A stretch of DNA of 64,000 nt from Nitrospirota bacterium (GTDB taxonomy: Bacteria; Nitrospirota; Nitrospiria; Nitrospirales; Nitrospiraceae): contig JACRLR010000061.1 in assembly GCA_016219645.1 (NCBI GenBank), forward strand, positions 1-64,000. Direction: 5' to 3'. Below are positions 31,480-40,690 of the stretch, piece by piece. A program made the position numbers and the translations under genes. How positions within the stretch are numbered: position 1 is the first letter of the stretch; the number at the start of each line of letters is the position of its first letter. The notes below the pieces were generated by a model. The model saw only the letters and a list, made by a program, of their open reading frames with translations, was not told where the DNA came from and ran no database searches.

Positions 31480-33372
31480 CTAGCGGCCTTCAGCTCCCTG
31501 AATCACAGCAGGCTTGGCCAGTATCAAGGTAGCAGAAGGATCGGTTGAGCGGAGCGCCGGAATAGTGAATGGACGTTGCTCCTGGTCCAGGTGGGTTTTG
31601 GAGGCCCAACGCACTTTCTGGCTGAGATAGGTCACGGTTTCGCCGAGTGTCACATCACCATCCCGGTTGGTATCGGCTTCGCCGCGCAGCGCCCGCAGCA
31701 GATAGTAGGTGAACAGGCCATGCCGATGCTGGTTGTCCTCCAACCTCTGTCCGATGTCGCTGGTTCCAATGACATGGATAGTCGAACTCCCTGTAGGGTT
31801 CCATTGGGGGAGGGAGGTCTTGGTCCGGTGATTCGGCTCCACTGGCAACACAAGACCATCGAACAAAAACAGGGTGTGTTTAGCTTGTAAGCGGGACAGC
31901 GCTGCTTCCAAGCGTTTGAGCGGGTACGATCGTGATGTCGTCACAGCGGTTCCATCGTAGGGGATCAGAAACACTTCTCCCGTCGATGAGACCGAAGCCA
32001 GGCCGGCAAAATAGACGATCACGACCGCGTCCCTGTTCATGTGAGGTGGGAGCCAATCCAACAGGGCTTCGTCAATATCCGAGCGTATGGCTGTCCGGTC
32101 CTGCAGCAAACGGACGTTGGACAGAGGCAACCCGCCGAGGGACCGAAAATAGTTCGAGACCATCTCGGCGTCCAAGGAAGCGGACTTTCGGGCTTCGGTT
32201 TGTTGGTCTCGATACGACCCGATTCCAATTGAGAGCAAGTAGGTGTGTGGCTGCCGACCCCCCCCGGTTACAGCAGGGATGGTATCCACGTCCTCGGCTT
32301 TGAGACCAGACGGTTGGATCGACAGGGGTAGGACTTGACTCGGAGGCTGACCATGGGTTCCTGAATCAGACACTACCACATGAATCTCTGCTTTCTGTTG
32401 CAGGACAGACTGCGGCAATGTCGCCGCAAATTCAACTGAGCGGGATTGACCTGGTTGTAGCCGCCCGACCACGACAGTGGTGGTCGGAAACTGTTCGAGC
32501 ACCGAGGCGGTACCTTTCAAGGTCGCAGTGACCCCCTGAAGTTCCTGTTCTCCTCCGTTCATGAGGCCGATGCGCACGAGAAGGCGCTCGCCTCCCTCAA
32601 AGACCAAATCGCCGTTCTCGTCCAACACAACGGCTTTGAACGAGAGTGCCGATCGAGGGCCATCGGCTGGAAAGGTCGTGGTTGTTGAACCTGCCTTCGA
32701 TGGTGATGCCGCCATTGTGACAGGGGCGGTTCCGCCAGTGGCTGCTAACTGGATCCTGGCGGCGCGGATGAATTGCGTTGAGAGAGCGACCCCAGCATCA
32801 TGCACAAACTCCCCGATATTGCCGTAATCGCATCGGCGGAGGCTCGGCTCTAGAATCAGTCGTTGCTGGTGTGTGATCGACGCAGTCTGCTGGCCAAGCT
32901 CCTTCCCCGCAGCGTCCTTAAAAGTGAGAAGTATTTCGATGGCGATGTCCGCAGGCACCCGGTCGTAGACAGTATCGGTCCAGAGCTTGAAGTTCGAGCG
33001 TTGGAGTGTGAGCACAATTTCCGTGTCCGGCCGGACCGGCGCGGCAATTCCACCGGCGACGGTCACGGCCGAAAAGTTTTGGGAAGCCGCGTCAATCATG
33101 ACCGATTCGAGCTCTTCCCCCACATGAAGTTCGCGCGGGCTATTGCACCCATTGATGTACTGCATCGTGAGATTCGTGAAGGAGGGATCGAATGTCAGCT
33201 TGACGGAGTTGCTCAGGCGAGGGCCCATGTCAGGCAAGGGGGTTCGCTGAAATATCGAAGTCAGCTTCTCGCACCCCCACAGACCACTCACGGTGATGAT
33301 GACACACAGGAGGAAGGCACCATGCGCCGTGAATCGTTGGGATGAGGCTCTTGTGTGTCGTTCGATGAGCAC
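31480..33372 (-). CDS. Lipoprotein with inactive caspase-like domain
   Basis: A 630-residue predicted lipoprotein (signal peptide FLLCVIITVSGLWGC, lipobox LWGC). The first half includes an all-beta part with a segment resembling CARDB/BsuPI-type domains (LVFEGGERLLVRIGLMNGGE, VGRLQPGQSRSVEF). The second half, from about residue 380, has a peptidase C14 (caspase/metacaspase) fold: HTYLLSIGIGSYRD, LLQDRTAIRSDIDEAL and VIVYFAGLASVSSTGEVFLI then PYDG. The catalytic His expected in YFSGHG is Leu458 (AGLA), and the catalytic Cys expected in DAC is Leu507 (DGL), so protease activity is almost certainly lost. An EF-hand-like DTNRDGDVTLGE lies near 570. The only start is GTG 33372. It is transcribed convergently with the cytochrome gene. 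Confidence 0.82.
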   Translation of the reverse strand: MLIERHTRASSQRFTAHGAFLLCVIITVSGLWGCEKLTSIFQRTPLPDMGPRLSNSVKLTFDPSFTNLTMQYINGCNSPRELHVGEELESVMIDAASQNFSAVTVAGGIAAPVRPDTEIVLTLQRSNFKLWTDTVYDRVPADIAIEILLTFKDAAGKELGQQTASITHQQRLILEPSLRRCDYGNIGEFVHDAGVALSTQFIRAARIQLAATGGTAPVTMAASPSKAGSTTTTFPADGPRSALSFKAVVLDENGDLVFEGGERLLVRIGLMNGGEQELQGVTATLKGTASVLEQFPTTTVVVGRLQPGQSRSVEFAATLPQSVLQQKAEIHVVVSDSGTHGQPPSQVLPLSIQPSGLKAEDVDTIPAVTGGGRQPHTYLLSIGIGSYRDQQTEARKSASLDAEMVSNYFRSLGGLPLSNVRLLQDRTAIRSDIDEALLDWLPPHMNRDAVVIVYFAGLASVSSTGEVFLIPYDGTAVTTSRSYPLKRLEAALSRLQAKHTLFLFDGLVLPVEPNHRTKTSLPQWNPTGSSTIHVIGTSDIGQRLEDNQHRHGLFTYYLLRALRGEADTNRDGDVTLGETVTYLSQKVRWASKTHLDQEQRPFTIPALRSTDPSATLILAKPAVIQGAEGR

Positions 33373-33412
33373 GGCCTATAGTGGATTGGCGATGGTAGTC
33401 GAAGTCTTCATG

Positions 33413-33590
33413 AACAGGCTGTTGAGAAAGTCCGCCAGCGGCGTTCCCTGCCTCCGCCGAAGCGCTTCGCGCAGGCAGGTCGCCGCGCTCAGAGGCTCAA
33501 CGTACTACAGAGAGTACGCGTCGCCTCGTCGCTTGCTGCGGCCTTGCTGGACGGCCTTTCTGAACGGCCTGCGATGGCTTCTCAACAGGT
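33413..33590 (+). repeat. MITE-like palindromic repeat, long variant
   Basis: Outer ends CTGTTGAGAA (33419-33428) and TTCTCAACAG (33579-33588) are exact inverse complements. Interior blocks match the MITE-like family: AAAGTCCGCCAGC at the left, GCTCAGAGGCTCAACGTAC in the middle and TGCGGCCTTGCTGGACGGCC at the right. An extra hairpin of about 45 bp, CCTGCCT...AGGCAGG with the palindrome GAAGCGCTTC, is inserted in the left half. The same variant is seen, inverted, at 46818-47106. Confidence 0.8.
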
Positions 33591-33923
33591 CTTCGAGTAT
33601 CCAGACCTTGCGTGCCTGTTCTGGTCAAGTAGTTTGTCAGTACCCCGTAAATCACGCAGGCTTGGGAAGGCGCCCGCCGTGAATGGTTTGGCCTCTGAAC
33701 TGCGATCTGGGACCGTACCGAAATGTGTGACCGAATGCAACTTGTCGCTGAGTAATTCGAGCATGAGAGAGTCTTCAGATTTGAGCATTTCTGAATAGAT
33801 AGAGGGGTGGGTTAAGCCGAGGGTCTCGGGCATGGGCAGAAACGAAACGGGAACATGATCAGACGGTGAAGTGACGATGCACAGGCGATCATCTAGGAGA
33901 GGGGGCCTGACAGCCTCGTTTTC
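33591..33923. other. Intergenic stretch without a supported gene
   Basis: A minus-strand ORF of 83 codons (33582-33833) spans much of this stretch but runs into the repeat, has no recognisable motif and no clear ribosome binding site. It could be a relic or chance. No RNA gene, promoter or terminator of note was found. Confidence 0.4.
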
Positions 33924-34739
33924 TTATCGGGGAGGAAACTCGAGTTGGCCGGCCGCGGAAGGATGAAAGTCCCGCGACTGTGAGGGAACAGCGTAGTAGC
34001 CCTTGGTTTTATTCCGTCGAATGAGAGCCATTTCGCGTAACATGGCGAGCACATCTCTGGAGACCCGAAATTTCGAGTCAGGCTGGTGGGACCAATTCAC
34101 AGGAATCTCTGTGATGCGGTATCCACGTTGTTGCGCGATACAGAGCAGTTCGAGGTCGAAGCCGTAGCCGTCGATTGAGGATACTTGAAAAAGGTCTGCT
34201 GCCACACGTTGACGGAAAAGCTTGAATCCGCATTGCGTGTCGGTGATTCCCCTGAGGCTGCTCTGCCTCACAACGGAGTTAAATAGGGTGGTCAAAATGG
34301 TTCGATACCAGCGGGTGTGGACTGTATAACCCGGCAATTGGGAGGCGAGTGCGCGTGATCCGATAGCCACGTCGGCTCCACTCGCTACGGCCTGTTCAAG
34401 GTGGGCGAGTTCCTGAATCGGGGTGGCGCCGTCCGCGTCGGCAAATAGTTGGATCCGTCCAACAGCGGCTTGCATCCCTCGTCGGACAGCCGCGCCTTTA
34501 CCTCGACGCCTCGGCGCCCTGAGCAGCTGAATCTCGGGGACTGATGAACCCAGCGTCTCAACAACGGAGGCGGTGGCATCGATACTACCGTCGTCAACCA
34601 CGAGAACCTCATAGGGCTGTCCTCGGTCTCGCATGTAAGAGGTGATGCTTCGAAGGTAGGGAAGAATGCGGGCAGCCTCGTTGTAGGCTGGAAGGATGAT
34701 TGAACAGTCGATGGAGCTTGAAACCTTCTGGTAGGGCAT
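33924..34739 (-). CDS. Family 2 glycosyltransferase, dolichyl-phosphate glucosyltransferase-like
   Basis: A 271-residue GT-A fold glycosyltransferase. It opens with CSIILPAYNEAARILPYL, has the nucleotide-sugar loop VLVVDDGSIDATASVVE, RGKGAAVRRGM, and the DxD-type metal site FADADGATPI near residue 100. GITDTQCGFKLFR and GYGFDLELLCIAQQRGYRI are typical of the Alg5/DPM1-like group that makes polyprenyl-phosphate sugars. No C-terminal membrane helices are present, as in Alg5-like soluble forms. It probably loads a sugar on undecaprenyl phosphate for envelope glycans. It stands alone with repeat-rich DNA downstream. The sugar donor cannot be told. Confidence 0.9.
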   Translation of the reverse strand: MPYQKVSSSIDCSIILPAYNEAARILPYLRSITSYMRDRGQPYEVLVVDDGSIDATASVVETLGSSVPEIQLLRAPRRRGKGAAVRRGMQAAVGRIQLFADADGATPIQELAHLEQAVASGADVAIGSRALASQLPGYTVHTRWYRTILTTLFNSVVRQSSLRGITDTQCGFKLFRQRVAADLFQVSSIDGYGFDLELLCIAQQRGYRITEIPVNWSHQPDSKFRVSRDVLAMLREMALIRRNKTKGYYAVPSQSRDFHPSAAGQLEFPPR

Positions 34740-35084
34740 AGGAAACCAGTCCTGTTGTGTTGAACCACGAGGCAGTACCAGACCAGACCCTAAGAGAAAT
34801 AGAGTAGCGAGTCACAGGCAGGATTGCAAGGGGAACATCTCTGCTGGACTTGACAGATCTGTCGAGGGAGAGCGATCGTAGAAACCAACATCGGAAAACA
34901 ACGCATGAGCCTGCGTGGCCGGAGGTGGAAGATGCGCCATCTGCACCGTTCCGACACCCGGGAGGATATGGAGTTGTCCCTGACGCACGCCCGATCAGCG
35001 CGAGGCGAGGTGCTGGCGCTTCGTGACGGGCGAAAGATCCCCTTGGGCGCTGTTTGGCAGGGTCAGACAGGGAGTAGTTAGTCT
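34740..35084. other. Intergenic stretch between divergent genes
   Basis: About 345 bp between the glycosyltransferase gene (minus) and the htrA promoter (plus). No gene, RNA or repeat copy was recognised. TTGACAGATCTGTCGAG near 34851 contains the short palindrome GACAGATCTGTC, a possible operator for the glycosyltransferase promoter. Confidence 0.4.
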
Positions 35085-35113
35085 TTGAAGCCCTCATAAC
35101 TGTGGTGTACAAT
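35085..35113 (+). promoter_or_regulatory. Likely promoter for htrA
   Basis: TTGAAG (35085-35090), a 17-bp spacer and TACAAT (35108-35113, five of six) lie about 53 bp before the htrA ATG. No sigma-E-type GAACTT/TCTGA pair was seen. Confidence 0.5.
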
Positions 35114-35166
35114 ATACCGTTCAGCTCATGATGTTACGTCAGTTAACCCTGTGGAGGAACGCTGTT

Positions 35167-36684
35167 ATGGTCACTCGGAGTAAGGGAGGGGATGTCCAAG
35201 GTTTTTTCACAAGTATCGGTCTGGTCATGAGTGTCTTGGCATGTACTGTCCTGTTGAGTGAACCCACTGCCTTAGCCGCCGGGGTTCCAGCCGGGCTGGC
35301 ACAAGGATTCTCAGAGATTGTCAAACAGGTCACCCCAGCCGTGGTAAATATTGCGGTGACCGGAGGTGAAAAAAGTGGAGGCCGAGGCCGGAGATCGCCG
35401 TTACCCCCGGGCCCTTTTGAAGGACCTCCGGGTGAAGAAGCACCAGGAGGGGAACTTCCGACGCCTCCACCAATGCCTCCAGGCGGAGGGCATGGGCGCC
35501 CTGATCAGAGCGCCGGATCCGGTGTCATCGTTGATCCAAACGGCTTTATCGTGACCAACAACCATGTGGTTGAAGGCGCCACGCAGATCACTGTCACGCT
35601 CAGCGATCGACGTGAATTCAGCGCAAAAGTGGTGGGAACCGATCCGAAGACGGACTTGGCTGTCGTGAAGATCGACGCGAAGAACCTTCCCTCCTTAAAA
35701 TGGGCAGAATATGAGAAGTTACAGGTCGGCGATCTTGTGTTGGCAGTCGGCAGTCCGTTCGGGCTGAGTTCGACCGTCACCCTGGGCATCATCAGCGCGT
35801 TGGGGCGAGGCAATGTCGGGATTGCCGACTATGAAGATTTCATCCAGACCGATGCGGCCATCAATCCGGGCAATTCCGGCGGGGCCTTGGTTAATTTGAG
35901 CGGCGAACTCATCGGGATCAATACGGCAATTTTCTCAAGGACTGGAGGATCCGAGGGGATCGGCTTCGCTATTCCGAGCAGTATCGCACTGGACATCGTT
36001 GAGAGTCTGCAGAAAACCGGTAAGGTCGTGCGCGGCTGGATGGGTGTCGCGATTCAAGAGATTACGCCGGCCTTGGCAAAATCCTTCAAGCTTCCGGAGC
36101 ATCGCAAAGGTGTCCTCATTAGCGACGTGAATGAAAACGGCCCTTCCCACGCAGCGGGCATCAAGCGCGGGGATGTCGTGGTTGCATTCAACGGGAAAGA
36201 AGTTCTCAACGTGAGTCAGTTGCGGAACCTCGTCGCACGCACGATGGTCGGCAAGGATGCACAGGTGAAGGTGTTGCGAGACGGCAAGGAACAGACTATC
36301 GCCGTGAAGGTGGCGGAGCGGCCGACGGATGAAATGTTGGCGAAGAGGGAGCCATCGCCTCCGAAGGAACAGGTCGAACCGGTGAAGCTGCCGGATAATG
36401 TCCTCGCATCCCTTCGTGTGCAAGCGTTGGACGCAGCCACGATGAGCCAATTGAACATCCCGGCGAAGATGACGGGTGTGGTCGTGACGTCTGTCGAGGG
36501 CGGCGGTCCTGCGGAATCGGCCGGCGTGCAGCGCGGTGATGTCATTCAGGAAGTGAACCACCAAGTTGTGACCAAGCTCGAAGACTACCAGAAAGCTTCG
36601 AGTGCGCTGAAAAAAGACGAGATGGCCGTCCTGCTTCTGAGCCGGCAGGGGAATAATCTGTTTGTGGCGGTCAATCCCCAGTAA
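35167..36684 (+). CDS. htrA: HtrA/DegP family periplasmic serine protease
   Basis: A 505-residue exported protease with two PDZ domains. After the signal sequence ([23 protein letters not shown]) comes a Gly/Pro-rich insertion of about 50 residues, then the trypsin-like domain with the catalytic triad: His in [10 protein letters not shown], Asp in [11 protein letters not shown] and Ser in [16 protein letters not shown]1 starts near [15 protein letters not shown] and PDZ2 near [19 protein letters not shown]. It degrades or refolds misfolded envelope proteins. ATG 35167 is chosen because of the GGAGG site at 35153-35157 and the signal peptide; an earlier ATG (35128) lacks one. tatC begins just downstream, so misfolded Tat or Sec cargo may be among its substrates. 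Confidence 0.93.
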   Translation: MVTRSKGGDVQGFFTSIGLVMSVLACTVLLSEPTALAAGVPAGLAQGFSEIVKQVTPAVVNIAVTGGEKSGGRGRRSPLPPGPFEGPPGEEAPGGELPTPPPMPPGGGHGRPDQSAGSGVIVDPNGFIVTNNHVVEGATQITVTLSDRREFSAKVVGTDPKTDLAVVKIDAKNLPSLKWAEYEKLQVGDLVLAVGSPFGLSSTVTLGIISALGRGNVGIADYEDFIQTDAAINPGNSGGALVNLSGELIGINTAIFSRTGGSEGIGFAIPSSIALDIVESLQKTGKVVRGWMGVAIQEITPALAKSFKLPEHRKGVLISDVNENGPSHAAGIKRGDVVVAFNGKEVLNVSQLRNLVARTMVGKDAQVKVLRDGKEQTIAVKVAERPTDEMLAKREPSPPKEQVEPVKLPDNVLASLRVQALDAATMSQLNIPAKMTGVVVTSVEGGGPAESAGVQRGDVIQEVNHQVVTKLEDYQKASSALKKDEMAVLLLSRQGNNLFVAVNPQ

Positions 36685-36752
36685 TACATATGACGCTGGC
36701 CACAATCGCCCGGTCCCCGGGCGGTCGTGGCCAACCATGGGATAACGCTCGC

Positions 36753-37706
36753 ATGGCCTTCGGTTTGAATTCAATCAACCAGTGGCTGCAAGACACGATC
36801 TTTAAGCCGCTGGAAGATAAGAAGATGCCGGTCATGGAGCACCTCGTGGAGCTCCAGGTTCGGCTGACACGTGTAGCGATCATCACTGGCGTGGTATTTG
36901 TCGGCACGTTTTTCTACGCCGATCTGTTGGTCAAGTGGCTTCGCATTCCCCTCCAGAACATGTTCATGCCGGGCTCTTTGTCCTGGGTGCCGACTGATTT
37001 GCCGACCGTTCCGTTTGTTTTTCTCGCGCCGGCTGAAGCGTTATGGCAAAACGTCAAGGTGGCCGGGCTTTTTGCTGTTGCCGCTGCTACCCCATACATT
37101 CTCTGGGAAGTCTGGCATTTCGTGGTGCCTGGGCTCCATGCCCAGGAACGACGTTTTGTGGCGCCGTTTGTGTTGTTGACCGCACTGGCTTTTTACGCAG
37201 GGGTGGGCTTTTCTTTTTTCTTTGTGCTTCCATTCGCGCTGAACTTTTTGATTTCCTACGGTGTGACCGCCGGCTTCATTCCCCAGATCTCCATTGCACA
37301 GTATGTCGGATTTGCCCTGTGGTTCTTGCTGATATTCGGGTTGATTTTCGAAGTTCCACTCGCGATTACTCTCATGGCAAAGCTTGGGTGGGTCGATGCG
37401 CCTTTTCTCAAGCGGTATCGTAAGTGGGCGCTGCTGGGGTCGTTCATCTTTGCCGCAATTCTCACGCCGACGCCCGACCCCTTCAACCAATGTCTCATGG
37501 CCTTGCCGATGTACATATTCTACGAGATTGGGATTTTTAGCGCGGGGTTTTTCAACAAGAAGAAGCCGGTATCGGAAGGGTCGGCCGTGCCGGCCGTTGC
37601 CACTGCGGCGGCGGGAAACGGCAGCGCGCCATCGATGGGACTCCCTAACGTGGGAGGAGGCGACTATGTCGGCGTGCCGACAGATAGACGAAAAGAACGA
37701 AAGTAG
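36753..37706 (+). CDS. tatC: Twin-arginine translocase subunit TatC
   Basis: A 317-residue membrane protein with six predicted helices. The conserved N-terminal element reads MEHLVELQVRL, containing the Glu that helps bind the twin-arginine signal; FVFLAPAEALWQNVKVAGLF, YILWEVWHFVVPGLHAQERR and the loop before ILTPTPDPFNQCLMALPM are family signatures. The C-terminal tail of about 60 residues is Ala/Gly-rich and longer than usual. TatC is the receptor of the pathway that exports folded, cofactor-bearing enzymes. ATG 36753 keeps the family N-terminus; ATG 36690 would add 21 residues and lies 6 bp after htrA. tatA/tatB are not in the window. The Fe-S and molybdenum cofactor genes that follow fit with Tat substrates. 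Confidence 0.94.
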   Translation: MAFGLNSINQWLQDTIFKPLEDKKMPVMEHLVELQVRLTRVAIITGVVFVGTFFYADLLVKWLRIPLQNMFMPGSLSWVPTDLPTVPFVFLAPAEALWQNVKVAGLFAVAAATPYILWEVWHFVVPGLHAQERRFVAPFVLLTALAFYAGVGFSFFFVLPFALNFLISYGVTAGFIPQISIAQYVGFALWFLLIFGLIFEVPLAITLMAKLGWVDAPFLKRYRKWALLGSFIFAAILTPTPDPFNQCLMALPMYIFYEIGIFSAGFFNKKKPVSEGSAVPAVATAAAGNGSAPSMGLPNVGGGDYVGVPTDRRKERK

Positions 37707-37742
37707 GCAGATCCGACGTAACGTCTTAGAGAGGGAAGATAC

Positions 37743-38696
37743 ATGGCTCGTGAATTGAACGTCATTCAACCCCCCGGCTCCGGTGGCAGTGATGCATGCG
37801 TCTACATGTGGGCTTGCGCGATCTGTGATGAGAACGAAACCTGTCAGAAGGACAAAGAGGGGCACAGCCGCTGGTTGGTGGCTAAACGGATGGAACGGAT
37901 CGAATACAAGGTGCTCATCATGAGTAACAAAGGTGGCGTCGGAAAGAGCACCTGTACGACGAACCTTGCCGTGAGTCTCGCGCTCAAAGGGTGGCATGTC
38001 GGGATTTGCGATATGGATATCCATGGCCCGAATATTCCTAAAATGGTGGGGGCCGAAGGTCAGAAGCTGAAGATCAGCAGTTCAGGCGGGATTATTCCAT
38101 TTCAGGCATATAATCTGAAAATTGCCTCGATGTCCTTCTTATTGCAGAATTCCGACGATCCGATCATCTGGCGCGATGCGTACAAGTACGAATTCATCAA
38201 TCAACTCCTGGGCGGTGTCGAGTGGCAGGATCTCAATTTCTTGTTTATCGACCTGCCTCCAGGTACCGGCAACGAATCGGTTACGACCATCGACCTGCTC
38301 GGGAATGTCAGCGGTGCGGTGATCATCACAACGCCCCAGGAAGTGGCGTTGCTGGATTCCCGCAAGTCGGTGACATTCTGCAAAGATAGCGAAGTCCCGA
38401 TCATCGGGATTGTCGAAAACATGAGCGGGCTGGAGTGTCCCCATTGCCACAACCACATCGAAGTATTCCGCAAGGGCGGGGGGGAAGCCTCCGCGATCGG
38501 TATGGGTGTGCCATTTCTTGGCCGTATTCCCCTCGATCCCGATGTCGTCATTCAGTCCGACGCCGGCGAGCCATTTGCCATGTTTAATTCCGACACGCCG
38601 ACGGCGGAGTGTTATCACGACATCGCCAACAAGGTCGAAGTGTTCTGTAAAAAGCGCGGGTCGCTCGTAAAAATTGCTTCTTCGCAGGCGCATTGA
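37743..38696 (+). CDS. mrp: Nbp35/Mrp-type iron-sulfur cluster carrier ATPase
   Basis: A 317-residue P-loop ATPase. The Walker A of the deviant MinD/Mrp type is SNKGGVGKSTCTTNLAVSLA (about 61-80), followed by CDMDIHGPNIPKMVG and FLFIDLPPGTGNESVTTID. The bridging CxxC is in GLECPHCHNH near residue 240. An N-terminal extension carries four Cys in the spacing C-x5-C-x2-C-x5-C (DACVYMWACAICDENETC), whose last three match the Nbp35 pattern Cx2Cx5C and could hold a stable 4Fe-4S cluster. It would assemble or hand over Fe-S clusters in the cytoplasm. It lies between tatC and moeA. Assignment is firm; the precise client proteins are unknown. Confidence 0.92.
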   Translation: MARELNVIQPPGSGGSDACVYMWACAICDENETCQKDKEGHSRWLVAKRMERIEYKVLIMSNKGGVGKSTCTTNLAVSLALKGWHVGICDMDIHGPNIPKMVGAEGQKLKISSSGGIIPFQAYNLKIASMSFLLQNSDDPIIWRDAYKYEFINQLLGGVEWQDLNFLFIDLPPGTGNESVTTIDLLGNVSGAVIITTPQEVALLDSRKSVTFCKDSEVPIIGIVENMSGLECPHCHNHIEVFRKGGGEASAIGMGVPFLGRIPLDPDVVIQSDAGEPFAMFNSDTPTAECYHDIANKVEVFCKKRGSLVKIASSQAH

Positions 38697-38709
38697 TGAA
38701 GGAGAGACT

Positions 38710-40008
38710 GTGAAGGCGACAGATGTGACGGAGGGGCTCACACAGCTCCACGAGGCGCAGCGGATCGTGTTGGGGGCAACGCCGATCCTGGGCCTGGAAA
38801 AGATCTCCCTCCTCGATGCTCTTGGCCGTGTCCTTGGTGAAGATATCGTAGCGGAACGGGATAATCCACCCTGGGATAACAGTGCGATGGATGGGTTTGC
38901 GGTGCGTTGGAACGACATCAAACAGGAGCATGCGATTCAGAAACCGGTGACGCTCGAAGTGATCGAAGATGTTCCTGCAGGTAAGATGGCATCAAAATCT
39001 GTCGGCGCGGGGCAGGCGATCCGCATCATGACCGGAGCCCCCCTGCCGAAGGGGGCCGATACGGTTTTGAAGGTCGAGGATACGGAGTTTACAGCTGAAT
39101 CTGTTCGTGTCTTCAAGCCGGAGCAGCAAGGCGCCAATATTCGACCCCAAGGGGAAGATGCCAAGAAGGGCGAATGTATCATTGGAAAAGGGACGCAAAT
39201 TCGCTCGGGTGAAGCGGGGATGTTGGCGATTCTCGCCAAATCGTTCATCTTTGCCTATCAGCAGCCTCGGGTCGCGATTCTTTCGACCGGTGATGAACTG
39301 GCGGATTTGGACGAGCGGTTTAGCGAGGAAAAAATCATCAACTCCAATAGCTACGGGATTGCCGCAGCCGTCAAAGAGGCAGGTGGTATTCCCCTGCTGC
39401 TGGGGATTGCGAGAGACACACCCGCGGCACTGAAGGAAAAGATTTCACAAGGCCTGACGGCAGACATTCTTGTGCTGTCGGGTGGCGTATCGATGGGTGA
39501 TTATGATTTCACGAAAGCGGTCTTTCATGAACTGGGCGCAGACATGAACTTCTGGAAGTTGGCAATCAGGCCTGGGCAGCCGCTGGCCTTCGGGAAGATT
39601 CAGGGTAAGCTGGCTTTTGGGTTGCCGGGAAATCCCGTGTCCTCCATGGTGACGTTCGAGCAGCTTGTGCGGCCGGCACTGCTCAAAATGAGTGGACACC
39701 GGAGTTATGGTCGGCCGGTTGTCCAGGCGCTTTTCCAGGAGAGCTTCTCAAAACGGCCGGACCGACGCCATTTCCTCCGCGGCGTGCTGACTCGGGAAGA
39801 TGGTGTGTTCATGGTTCGAACGACTGGTGCGCAAGGTTCTGGAATCTTGACGTCCATGGTGAAGGCCAATTGCTTGATCGATATTCCCGTCGAAGTGGAG
39901 CGAGTGAGCCTGGGTGATCTCGTATCGGTTCAACTGCTGAGCGGCGTAGCCTGGGCCAGCCCGACAGACTCAAGTCACACAAGTGGACATCACCAGTCCT
40001 GTTGCTGA
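38710..40008 (+). CDS. moeA: Molybdopterin molybdotransferase MoeA
   Basis: A 432-residue enzyme that inserts molybdate into adenylated molybdopterin to give Moco. Landmarks: LLDALGRVLGEDIVAERDNP then PWDNSAMDGFAVR, IRIMTGAPLPKGADTVLKVED, the GANIRPQGEDAKKGE segment, VAILSTGDELAD, VLSGGVSMGDYDF and FGLPGNPVSSMVTFEQLV. The GTG at 38710 is chosen because GGAGAG precedes it and the family N-terminus (TEGLTQLHEAQRIVLG) then starts soon after; an ATG at 38674 lies within the preceding gene. The C-terminal tail has His and two terminal Cys (GHHQSCC), unusual and possibly metal-binding. mobB follows 90 bp later. Confidence 0.95.
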   Translation: MKATDVTEGLTQLHEAQRIVLGATPILGLEKISLLDALGRVLGEDIVAERDNPPWDNSAMDGFAVRWNDIKQEHAIQKPVTLEVIEDVPAGKMASKSVGAGQAIRIMTGAPLPKGADTVLKVEDTEFTAESVRVFKPEQQGANIRPQGEDAKKGECIIGKGTQIRSGEAGMLAILAKSFIFAYQQPRVAILSTGDELADLDERFSEEKIINSNSYGIAAAVKEAGGIPLLLGIARDTPAALKEKISQGLTADILVLSGGVSMGDYDFTKAVFHELGADMNFWKLAIRPGQPLAFGKIQGKLAFGLPGNPVSSMVTFEQLVRPALLKMSGHRSYGRPVVQALFQESFSKRPDRRHFLRGVLTREDGVFMVRTTGAQGSGILTSMVKANCLIDIPVEVERVSLGDLVSVQLLSGVAWASPTDSSHTSGHHQSCC

Positions 40009-40098
40009 CAAAAAGGAGGTCACTGGTCGTCAGTCATTAGCCAAGCGGGAGGAGCATTGGCGATCTCTCCTGGCCAATGACGATTGACCGGTTTTATC

Positions 40099-40623
40099 AT
40101 GGGCATACCTATCGTCGCGTTTGTCGGTCGGTCGAACAGCGGGAAAACCACGCTGATCGAGCGTGTGATTCCAGAGTTGGTCAGAGCCGGCTACAAGGTG
40201 GCAACTGTAAAGCATACGGGACACGGGTTTGATCTCGATACGGAAGGGAAAGACAGCTGGCGTCACAAGCGAGCCGGAGCGAGCAGCGTCGTGGTTCTCT
40301 CCAAGGGGAGCATGGCAATGTTTGCCGATGTGTCCGATCAGATGCGTGTCGAAGACGTCCGGGATCGGTTTCTCGATCACACCTACGACCTGATCATCGC
40401 AGAAGGATGGAAGCACGAACGGTATCCCAAGATCATTGTCGTCCGTGAGCAGGTCGGGGAAATCCCCGTTTCTACGGAAGGGCTACTCGCGGTGGTATCG
40501 GATAAGCCTGTAGATCTGCACGTTCCACTCTTTGGGCTGGATGACGTCGTCGGCGTTGCCGCGTTAATCATGAAGCAGTTTCCAAGATCGCAGGCTCGCT
40601 CGGAACAGGGACTAGAAGCTTAA
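40099..40623 (+). CDS. mobB: Molybdopterin-guanine dinucleotide biosynthesis protein MobB
   Basis: A 174-residue P-loop GTPase. It begins IPIVAFVGRSNSGKTTLIER (Walker A GRSNSGKT), then VATVKHTGHGFDLDTEGKDS then WRHKRAGASSVVVL, the family hallmark, and DLIIAEGWKHERYPKI. MobB assists MobA in making the guanine dinucleotide form of Moco used by DMSO-reductase-family enzymes. The ATG at 40099 is used; a TTG 15 bp earlier is possible. No mobA is in the window. The gene follows moeA, and the pair suggests the cell uses a bis-MGD enzyme. Confidence 0.94.
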   Translation: MGIPIVAFVGRSNSGKTTLIERVIPELVRAGYKVATVKHTGHGFDLDTEGKDSWRHKRAGASSVVVLSKGSMAMFADVSDQMRVEDVRDRFLDHTYDLIIAEGWKHERYPKIIVVREQVGEIPVSTEGLLAVVSDKPVDLHVPLFGLDDVVGVAALIMKQFPRSQARSEQGLEA

Positions 40624-40690
40624 ACCGGCCCTCGCTCAGCCTTTGTCGCTGATGCTGGCGCTCTTGGCGTTGTGAGCATCCCTCACACAA

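Noticed and set aside
31480-33372. Active caspase-type defence effector
   Set aside because: Both catalytic residues are replaced by Leu and the protein has a lipoprotein signal, so it is not a cytoplasmic suicide protease.
37041-38024. 327-codon minus-strand ORF across tatC and mrp
   Set aside because: Antisense to two conserved genes, with composition rich in Arg, His and Ser and no family look.
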